Of a stretch of DNA of 64,000 nt, positions 22,186 through 31,628 are shown piece by piece. Every line of letters starts with the position of its first letter. Positions within the stretch are counted from its first letter, which is position 1. Origin of the DNA: Apiotrichum sp. Y4204. Its lineage: Eukaryota > Basidiomycota > Tremellomycetes > Trichosporonales > Trichosporonaceae. The stretch spans positions 1 through 64,000 of the forward strand of contig JAMYHL010000091.1 in assembly GCA_025531455.1 (NCBI GenBank), in the 5' to 3' direction. Below the pieces are notes generated by a model that was given only the letters and a program-made list of their open reading frames with translations, was not told the origin of the DNA and ran no database searches. The position numbers were made by a program, and so were the translations under genes.

Positions 22186-24305
22186 ATGAAGCTCCTCTCC
22201 CTCCTCCCTCTCCTCTCTTTCGTGGCTGCAAGTCCGGCGAGTCCGCCGGGCCCAAAGCCCGAGCCGAACGCGACGACGCCGCGCCCAAGCGACGCCCAGC
22301 CCGTCCCGCCCGTCCAGTCCGTTCCCCCTCTCCAGCCGGTCCCCCCTGTCCAGCCGCTTCCGTCCGGGATGAACGGCACTGCTCCAGGGATGAATGGCAC
22401 TGAGCACGGGATGAACGGCACTGCGCCCCCGACGAGCGTCAACAGCACGCAGACGCTGTGTCCCGCCCAGCCCCCGGCGCTGATCGTCGGCCCGGACTGG
22501 GACCCCGCCGCGAACAGCAGCTACGCGGCTGCCGCCGCGGAACGCCTCAGCGCCGCAGTACAGATTGCGACGGTGAGCTACGACGACATGCCGTCCGACC
22601 CGGCGGATGCGCGGTGGGACGCGCACAAGGCGTTTGCCGAGTTTCTGCAGAAGACGTTCCCAACGGTTTATGCGGGCATCAAGCATGAGGCGGTCAATAT
22701 CCATGCGCACCTCTATACCTGGGCGCCTGGTGGTGGGGGGGATACCACCGGTGGAAACGCCACGATGATGGCGCGGGACGTGGCTGAGAACGGCACTGCG
22801 AACGGCTCTGCGAACGGCACGACTCCGGGCAACTCGTCCGGTCCGGCGTATACCGGCCCCAAGCCGATTCTTCTGATGGCCCACGAGGACGTCGTGCCTG
22901 CTGCAAACGATACGATCAACGACTGGACGTTCCCCCCGTTCAGCGGGCACGTAAGCGAGAATGCCCCCGGTGCTCCTGGAAAGTGGATCTGGGGACGCGG
23001 GGCAAGCGACACGAAGAACTCGCTCATGGGAATCCTGTCGGCGGTCGAGCAGCTCCTCGCCGAGGGGTTCACGCCGAGCCGGCCGATCCTGGTTGGTTTC
23101 GGGTTCGACGAGGAGGTGAGTAGGAGGAGTAGAGGAGTGTGGGTGTGGCTGACTTGTAGATTGGCGGCGCCCTCGGCCAGGCGGCGATTGCCAAGCTCAT
23201 CCTCGAGCGGTATGGCGAGAATGGCGTCGAGCTGATTGTCGACGAGGGGTTCAGCGGAGTCGTAGATGACGTGTTCGGCGTGCGGGTCGCAAGTGTCGGC
23301 ATGCAGGAGGTCGGGAGCGTGAGCTACACCCTCAGCGTGAGGACTCTTGGCGGCCACTCGAGCTCGCCTCTCCCGCACACCGGAAGTGAGTAAGAAGGAA
23401 TCAATCAGTCGGTATCCGCGGTATCCTAACCTCCTAGTTGGCTACATGGCCAAGCTCATCTCGCACCTCGAGGACAACCAGTACCCGCCTAGCATCAACG
23501 CGCACGAGCCGTTTGTGCGGTACCTCTCGTGTCTGAGTGCGCATGCGCCTGCGTTCCCCGGCGACCTCAAGACAATGGTGGATGACGAGGCCATGTGGCC
23601 GCAGCTCGCCGAGGTCCTTGCGCAAGAGGACGACCGCGTCGTGAATGCGTTTATCCGCACGACCACCGCCGTGGACCTGATCAATGGCGGCGTCAAGATC
23701 AATGCGCTCCCCGAGGTCGTCAATGGTGAGTTTTCCAGTATCCAAGTACAATCCCGCTCATCCAAGCGTCGATCAACCACCGTATCGCGTTCACATCCAA
23801 TGTGAACGCCACAAATCAACACTACCTTGATGTGCTGGTGCCGTACGCGCAGAGCCTGCATCTGGACGTGACGGCGTTTGGCGAGCACCTCGGCGTGGGG
23901 AATGCCACCGCACCGACAGGGGCGCGGAACACGTCTCTGGCGGGCGGGCCGCGGCGCGGCATGCCGTTCCCGGCGGGAAACCTCAGTATCTCATTCATGA
24001 GTCTTGATGGTGCGCTCGAGCCGGCGCCGACGACGCCGGTCGACAAGGTATTCGACTTTGTGGCGGGCACGATCAAGGGCGTGTGGGGCAACGACACGGT
24101 CGTCTCCCCGACGGGCATGTATGCCAACACGGACACGGCGCATTACTGGAAGGTGTCCAGGGGCATTTATCGGTTCACGCCTGCGTTGCTTGCCGAGAGC
24201 CTCAACCAGCATACTGTCGATGAGCGGATTAGTCTTAATGCGCACCTCAGCACGATCAGGTTCTATTACCGCCTCATGCGGAACACGGAGGGATGGACTG
24301 TGTAG
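22186..24305 (+). CDS. M20 family metallopeptidase, carboxypeptidase S-like, secretory pathway
   Basis: Di-zinc carboxypeptidase related to yeast vacuolar Cps1 and animal PM20D1; 660 residues. Model: join(22186..23115,23160..23385,23438..23725,23767..24305). Residues 1-15 (MKLLSLLPLLSFVAA) form a signal peptide. A Pro-rich stalk with three GMNGT repeats and many N-glycosylation sequons (NGT, NAT, NSS, NVT) follows. Metal and catalytic residues are present: HED (HxD), WGRGASDTKNS (bridging Asp), FDEEIGG (catalytic Glu and metal Glu), VDEGFSG, NHRIAF, and TDTAHYW (C-terminal metal His). A second low-complexity glycosylated insert lies at about residues 185-225. The family removes C-terminal residues from short peptides or cleaves N-acyl amino acids. 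It sits in tandem 1 kb after the DUF2156 gene. Confidence 0.9.
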
Positions 24306-25717
24306 GGCGAGAAGAGGTGTCAAGTTGGAAGTAACAAGTTGATTGATGCAATTCAGTGAACCGTGAAAAGTTGGATACCAGAGAGGATGCTCGGTCTGCA
24401 GTCGCCGAGTCGGAGGGATTGGGTTCCGCTACGAGCCCGAGAACGTCACAACAGCAGTCACCGATACCGAGGCACACGACATTACAGTGACACATACACA
24501 GCTTGTTCTTCGCCAATCATGGCTGCCGTGACAAAAGGCACACCAGGACCCGAGATACGAAGGTCGGGTCGCGCACACGTAACAAGGAACAAGGGCATAA
24601 TTGAGTACAAACAATTCCTACAATTACCACGGGCAAAGTCAATATACATCATCGGCGCACGAGTATGCACCGTGACTGACTCACACCCGAGTCTGACGGC
24701 CAGGCGTGGCGTTACATGCGACATGTGATGACAAGCACTGCGCATGCAGCACACCCAGCTCGTCACTCTTCCCTGCCCAAATCCCTGGAATCGTAATGCC
24801 CATGCCCGAGACCACAGACGCGGCGTCCGACGGCGACTGAAATGATGGTGACCCTCTGGCGTCTTGTGAATGGGACAATGTGAAAGTCACCATCACAGTC
24901 ATGGTGTTCCTCTGTCACTCAGTGGCGCTCCTGCTATGTGCTACTGTACTATCGAGTCATTGTACGACACTGCCGGCGTCCTTTCCGGAAATACTGGACG
25001 CAGGGGGAATCATCATCACGCGATTTCCGGTGGCCAATGGATCAGCTGACGGCTGGAGCACTACAAGCTGTGCAAAGAGATTGGGTCGAGATCAGTATTG
25101 GAGCTTGAGTCGCGGCTGCCGAATGTGTCCTTGCGATTGCCAGATGGAGAGGACGATCATCGCGGCTTACGAGAGGATGCTAGCGGCTTACGAGAACCAC
25201 AAAGTGCTGGAACTATACAAAACTCTGGCACCGAGAACTAGCTGCGTGAAGATAAATTTTCCTGGGTTTTCTCAGGTTTTCCACATTGATTCCGGACCCA
25301 GCAGCAATACATCTCGAGATCCATCACGTAACGATTTGTGCCCTGCTTGAGCCTAAAGTTTCGGGTGGTGGGCAAGGTGGCGATGTGGGGCGAACTGGTC
25401 GAAGTGGGTTTTGGTTAGTAAATCCCTGGCACGAGCTCTGTCTTAGTGCGAAAGACGAGTTTAGCCAGTGTGAGTGATAAAGCAGTGTGTCAGTGGCGTT
25501 GTGGAGCGCGAGATCTGGGTGCAGCCAAGGCGTGTAGAAGGATTTCATAGGAGGATTTCGTAGGGACATGTATAGCATCAAAGGAGTCGTGAGGGTGGCG
25601 CGCCAGGCGCGAGTTGCGTGTTCCAGACAGGCTGCCGTCCTGCGGCGTCCGCACAGCGGACGGGATCGAGGCTCCAGGCCACTTTAGAACTTAAGGAGGC
25701 GGGGAACGCTTGGACGC
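24306..25717. other. Convergent intergenic region
   Basis: Between the ends of the M20 and LPMO genes. A frame from an ATG at 24901 to 25350 begins with a hydrophobic, signal-like stretch (MVFLCHSVALLLCATV) and has nine cysteines. It has no family match and lies between two 3' ends, so it is noted but not called. Confidence 0.4.
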
Positions 25718-26709
25718 TTAGGCGAGGCCGGGGTCGTTGCGGGCCTGTGGGGGCACGCGGCGGGTGTGCTCCTGGGCGTCGGCAGCGGACTCGGGCTCGG
25801 CGTCGCGGGGCGCAACCTGGTTGAGGCCGAGAGGGTCGCTGCCGGGAGTCCTCCAGAGGTCGGTCTGGGCGCCGTCGGAGAAGCCGTACGCGTCGTTGTA
25901 GTAAGGGGGGTCGGTCCAGTGCTGGAAGTTGTTGTTGCGCTCGTTCTGGAGCCAGTAGTGCGGCTGCTTGGGGCCAATGGTGCAGTTGCGCTTGTCGGTC
26001 GGGCACTTGCGCGCCGGGGTAGGACGGGCAATGGGCTGGTTACCCGTCTGGCCGGTGACCTGGCAGCGGTAGACGATCGAGTAGATCTGCTCGGTGCCGG
26101 CGTCCGGGGAGTGGACCCAGCCCCACATGCAGTGGCAGCCGCCGGGGGGGCAGGCGGGGAGACCGGCGGGGATGTCAAAGTTGACCTCGCGGCGCCACGG
26201 GCACTTGAAGTTTGTGGAGATGACGGCAAAGTCCTCGGGCTGGAGGGCGTGCGGGTCCGACTTGTAGGCGATGGCGAGACCGCAGCCCTTGACGCTCTTG
26301 GTCTGGTCGGCGGGGATACCGTACTGGTCGAGCGAGTGGAGGGCGCCACCGGTGTTGCCCTCTCCGGGCTCGTTGCAGGCCATGGGGTTGCCGGGGACGT
26401 AGGCGTTGCCGTACGAGGTGAGAGCCTTGTTGCAGGCGACCTCACCGTGGAAGGTGCCGCCGGCGGGAAGCTCCATGAAGGTGTTGGGAGCGGGGGGCTC
26501 GTTCATGAAGCCGTGGAACCACCACTGGTTGAAGTTCATCTGCTGGAGCGGGTGGGGAGCAGTGGGGTTGTTGAAGCTGGAGGTTAGTGGAGGTTACAGA
26601 GGAGTGAGGCAGAAGGTACTTACCCGTACATCGAGGGGTGGAAGAGAGCAATGTGGGCGGAAGCCGAGCCAGCAAGGGCAGCAGCGGCGAGAGTGGCGGT
26701 GTTCTTCAT
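25718..26709 (-). CDS. Secreted AA14-like lytic polysaccharide monooxygenase
   Basis: Copper enzyme of the AA14 type, oxidatively cleaving xylan-coated cellulose or related wall glycans; 314 residues. Model: complement(join(25718..26576,26624..26709)); the 47-nt intron joins SMYG to FNNPTAP. The signal peptide ends at Ala18 so that the mature N-terminus is His (HIALFHPSMYG), the first ligand of the copper histidine brace. The second His candidate is in FNQWWFHGFM. Other AA14 features: FMELPAGGTFHGEVACNKA, GCGLAIAYKSDPHALQPEDFAV, NFKCPWRREVNF, ACPPGGCHCMWGWVHSPDAGTEQIY and YRCQVTGQTG, with paired cysteines. A polar, Pro/Arg-rich C-terminal tail of about 40 residues follows, with no GPI or CBM signal. 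Substrate not readable from sequence. Confidence 0.82.
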
Positions 26710-26860
26710 TGTGGAGAAAAGAATGAGCGGGCGTTCTAAGTCTAAGTGGTCTAGGAGGTCTATGATCCAGGCCGGCTGGTGAGAGAAGTAGAGAGAGGAG
26801 GGGAGAGGAGAGGAGAGTCGATGGGTTGATGAGAGGCCATACCTCGTCGAGGACGTCTCC

Positions 26861-26867
26861 TTTTATA
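26861..26867 (-). promoter_or_regulatory. TATA box (TATAAAA) of the LPMO gene
   Basis: TATAAAA on the minus strand about 150 nt before the ATG at 26709. The distance implies a leader of roughly 120 nt. Confidence 0.5.
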
Positions 26868-29800
26868 TCTTTCAGACGTTCATAAATGTCTTGAACAAGT
26901 GGTGCAAGTTTGCACAACCGCAGTACGAGAGGTAGCGAGGAGGTGCAGCTCTTCTGCTCTCGGAGCGCCCGAGCACGGTGTGGACTGTAGCTCGTCTGAG
27001 CCATCTTCGTTTCCGGCTTCAGCGGCGATCCACCAGTGTGAGGTTGACGGACTCCAGTCTACAGGATTGCAAGAAGCGCGTTACGGCCGTCTCCGCGGTA
27101 CGCGGCATGGTGAATCTCGGCGGTGGGCCACTCCAAGGCTCGTAACTCCGCAAGTACGGGCACGACCTGAACAGAGCGCAGCGAGCTAACGTAGATCCAG
27201 ACCCGACAAAATCTCAACTAGAGCCAAACCCAAATTTCACTACGAATATAACCCCACACCACATGATGTCCCACCCGGGTTATTCACTCAAAATGCAAGT
27301 AGCTCACATGAAGCTGATAAGCTTTTGAGCACCAGCGCCGTCAGTCCTGGAGAGTGTGCGAGTGTGACGCCCTCAAAACTTTGTTTCATCACGAGCGGTG
27401 GTGCGCCTCACGCCTGCGCCACACCCTCTCGTGGTGCCTCTTGTGCCTCCATGCCTCCATGCCTCCTGAACCTCGGGCGGCGCGACTTCTCTCCGTGAAC
27501 AGCGCCCGTTGTTCCTGCAGCAGACAACCTCCAACTCTCCTGCTTTCTGGGCGGCGAAATGCCGTTGAATATGAGCCTGTCCGACCCAGCATTGGGTATT
27601 ACCACAAAACTTCAACAGGAGCTCGTGGCTGCGTCTTGTCTTGGCCCGCCTTGGCAGCATCATCTGGTGATCTGGTGCCTTTACCTCTGATGTAGATCTT
27701 CGGGACATGTCTCGGCCTCTTGGAGCCACAGTATGTCAGGATTAGGCAGTTATTGCGAGACAGATCGAGACTAGCGAAACACACTAACAGTGGCACCACA
27801 CGTCAGCAAACCCACTGTGATGTCTCCCCAGCAGACCCCACACGATCGAAACAATTCTCTCCGTCTCCTCACGGCCCAATCTCCGCAGTCTCGCAGGATG
27901 TCTACTTTCTTCGCTCCTGGCCACCATTGTGCCCACCCTGCGCCACCACTTTGAGACGCCATTCAGCATTCAGCATTCAGCAGACACGCAAATGAAAAAA
28001 TAGGTCGCCCAAAAATGCCGCCGCCACAGGGAACGTCGCGAGCTTGGCGCATCTTGCGACAGCGAATATCCGGACTCCCCGATCGGAGAGGGCGATACGA
28101 TCAAGGGAGGTCAGACAGGGAGAGATAAGAACAAGCTAGAAAGCTTGTTTCGCCTCGGACAGCCCTGGCTCAGAACGGGCATTCGTAGTGCTTTGGAAGA
28201 GCTTATTTCCCTGCACCGCCCTGGCCCAGCAGTCTCCACATGACTCGGAGGACAGGGCGTACTAAATCTGTACACTGTGGGTCCCATTCCTCGCGAGATG
28301 CCCTCTGCTCCGTCTATTCTGTCCTGTCTCACTCAATCCTCCGTGTCAAATTACGGCATCGCGTGTCCTGTTTCCAATCCTCGACAAATGACATTCATTC
28401 ATCTCGCCCTTGCGATGGATTCAAACGTGAGACCCCAGTAGCATGTGGCGGTGGCGGCCGTCCGGTGCATCGCACAATGCCGTTGTCAGTGATATTGTTG
28501 TGATTGCGGCTTTTCTTTTTTGCTTCTATTTAGAAGCGCCCAATTGGTCCTCTGCGTGACGCCTACCTGTGAACTACGCAATGAGCTCCCCAGCTGTCCT
28601 ACCGCCCCGTTACTGTGCGGACACGGGAATAGTCTCAGGTGAACGCATCGGGGACACAATCGCGGCCCGTCGGATATCGGATCAGACGCACCCCCCAGCG
28701 TCAGTCATATGTCATCAGCCGTCAGCGCTCCACCACCTGTCACCACTGACGCAAGCTCCCTGCCACCGGGATGACGGCAGTACCGATCGACAGTTTGACC
28801 ATTGAGCGCCTACTGTAGTCTTGGTAATTTCTGCAGAGCGTCGTATATCCTCTGTCATAAGCCGCCAAGAGAGCCTCGAGTCTTGCCCCTGCTGCGGTGA
28901 AGTTGTACAGCCAGCAGCGCTAAGCGCCACGGCCGCGAGTCGCCACAGCTCCCCTCCCGGTTCTTCTAGAAGTTACATTCTCCGCAACACCTGCGGGGGC
29001 GCCTCTCGGCAGGACTGCGGCACGCACATAGCGCGCGCCACCACCGCCACACGCCGTTCAAACTTGATACTGCACTGGACGTGTCGGAGTCGGATATTCC
29101 GCGCCTACTGGAACATCCACTCTGCTCATCCCTGCCTCCCTGTCCAAACTGTATTCTGTTCTGCTGCGATGACTCTCCCTACAGGCACTTTGCTGAATCA
29201 TTTTTAGGCACTCGGCATATGGCACCTGGCCCCAGCACACCGGGGACCGGGGACCGCAGAATGCCTCCGTAGGAAACAAGCTCAAGCGCAAGCTGGGCAC
29301 TCTGTTGGCCCCGGATCCAGGGATGTGGGTCGCTCGTGAGTCATCGTCTCGGTCTGTTCTTCGGTCAGCGGTGGATCTCAGTCATGGCGGAGAGCGTATT
29401 CTGGGAATCTGCATGTAATCTGGGCGGCGGCGCAGGTATGGCGGGAATGTGAGATGTACAAAACTGCGCCAGCTACGCCGGTACGGCGCTGCGCCAGGTG
29501 ACGGCCGCGGAGTTGTCCCAACCCTCTCCGCCGCCATGTGTCGCGCAACGGTTGTAGCGAGCCGATCGCCCCAGCCTCCAGAGCGCATAAGGCCCGGAGA
29601 ACCGAGAATACACCAGCAGTCCGAATTCGGTACGGTTGCGTAGCCCATCCCATCCCATCCAATCCCACCCCGCATCGGAAATTATTCACAAGTGGTGGCG
29701 TCGACTGTGGAAACAATTCACTCTCTCTCGCTGCTCGTCGACGCCAGGGCTTAAGCTTAACTCTAACACACCCACATGCAGATAAAATGGGCCAAAGGCG

Positions 29801-30079
29801 GGGTGGGTGCATCGGGGGGCCCGCTATCCGAATCCTGGTAGGCCGGGGGTGCGAGGGACTGCGTGGCTGGGGTGCTTGTTATTGCTCTTGTCCCGTAACT
29901 TCATGAAGCTTTCAAGCTGACCAGCATTGTACCACTCGAAGCGGCCACTACGGTTCTGTGGCGCCAAGCTCATCGATGTTCGCCACTTGCTGGCGCATTC
30001 ACGATCACAGTCACATTCACGTGACTGGGTGGGACCTCGAAACTCTCTGCGCAATGCTAAGGACTGCTTGTTATGACAA

Positions 30080-30112
30080 GTGGCGAGTGGCAGTGGCGAG
30101 TGGCGAGTGGCG
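30080..30112. repeat. Heptamer tandem repeat, about 5 units of GTGGCGA
   Basis: GTGGCGA units with one 6-nt unit (GTGGCA) and a final GTGGCGC; non-coding. Confidence 0.8.
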
Positions 30113-31382
30113 CCCGACTCGGGTGGAACACCCCACTGCCTGGGCTAGTCGAGGTTCTCTGGGAGCGAGTGCACGTAGCGGAAAACGCACGCGGTTCAGA
30201 CTTGTCCAGTTCAAGTTGATCCATCGGAACCAACGAGAGTCGTAACGTACACTAGCACACTTCTGGGCAGGAACAGGCACCCCGACCAAGAAGATTGGAC
30301 GAGGCACCGGGCGTGTGGCTGGAACGGGATGGACAAACTGTACATAGGGTGTACCACAACTTTGACGGTGCCGTGCGGTGCTGTACGGTGTTGTTTCCGA
30401 GGACTGGCCGTTTCGGCGGCCGTTCGGCTCGGCAGCTCCGCGTCTGTTGTTGGAACATGTACAGTACCACTACTGTTGTGGAGATAAGACTGATCTTGGA
30501 CCGCGGTCACATCTCGACATGCTAGCTAGCTCGTAGCCGATCACACATCACAGCAGGCAACAGTGGGACGCAGTCCTGCTAATTCGGGCGTTCTGGGGCG
30601 AGGACTGCGATCCAAGCGCCAAGAACGGGCCAAGTACCAGAAACCTGGAAGAAAACTGGAAAACCAGGACTGGAAAACCCAGAACCCAGAGCCCAGAACC
30701 GCAACCTCGGAACCACGAACCCAGAAGACACATCGACACACGAACCAAAAGTAGCCCCGGGACTGGAATAACATGTCCGAATGCCCCGGACGCCCCAGTT
30801 TATTCCCGAGTGCGGTGCGCTATTTTGTCGTTGGCGAGCATACCGAACAGAGGGGGGGAGAAGCTATGGTTGTTGATGTTGGACTGTCAAAGTGTCGATC
30901 ACAGGTACCAAAGCAAACTGTCGATCGCAGAGTACGTACCCCACTCTGTAAAGATCGCAAGTTGTGTTCGGCGTGATCGCCGCTTTACTCTACGCTTGGC
31001 GAGTTTGAGGAAATCTCGCCCGGATGTAGCATTCCGGCGGCTGGGTATCCAGCTCCCGCGGGGGGAGAGGGGTCGTGCGACTGCAGCACGGGGTGTAGAG
31101 TGGTGCTGTGAATGTTTGGATTTTAGCTCGAGTGTCTGTGTCTATTTCCACGGGGCTACTCCGATCGGCATCCTCCGACTGTCAGCAACTGGTGTCCCCG
31201 CAGTGCCAGTGCGCAGCTCGTTTTAGAGATTGAGTCCGAATTGCAGGCCCGATTCGGGGGTCGTGCGAGAATACATATCTAGGATAAGCTCTGCGTGCCA
31301 TGTTGCCACGTCACATTTGGTTTGGTGGCCGTGTGGGCACTGCGCACACGCCAGCCTAGGATCATGAAGCGAGACAGGATCC

Positions 31383-31408
31383 AGGAGTCAGGAATCAGGA
31401 ATCAGGAG
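31383..31408. repeat. Heptamer tandem repeat, AGGAATC-type, 3.7 units
   Basis: AGGAGTC, AGGAATC, AGGAATC, then a partial unit; non-coding, 3' of the regulator gene. Confidence 0.7.
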
Positions 31409-31628
31409 AGCAGGATTGTGAGTGTGAGTGTAAAAGCTGCTTGTGCGTTCAAAGTGTGTTTTCGTCCTTCACGAGAGCGGTCGACCCGCCCAATGGGTCG
31501 GACGCAGTCATCCAAGGTAGTGTACAGTTCTACGTTTCAGGCAAGTATGCCAAACCAATGTCCTGGTCTCAATCTCCGGCTCCCTTGTGCTCCAATTCTG
31601 TTTTTAGCCCCTCTATCAGCCGCCGTTA

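Larger units (their letters stand above)
26710..31628. other. 4.9-kb gene-poor intergenic region
   Basis: Beyond the LPMO promoter I see no supportable exon, tRNA or transposon. It contains small tandem repeats (for example ATGCCTCC units near 27449-27470, the GTGGCGA array at 30080-30112, and AGGAATC units at 31383-31408) and GAACC/AGAACC-rich sequence near 30640-30720. Frames of up to 144 codons occur on both strands without family features. Confidence 0.4.

Noticed and set aside
24901..25350. Possible small secreted Cys-rich protein
   Set aside because: Signal-like start and nine Cys are suggestive, but it lies between two gene 3' ends, contains a local direct duplication, and has no family support.
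28410..28450. tRNA-like GTTTGAATCC T-loop on the minus strand
   Set aside because: The surrounding bases do not form a T-stem and no A-box or acceptor pairing is found.
29378..29812. 144-codon minus-strand frame
   Set aside because: No domain, overlaps other frames, biased composition.
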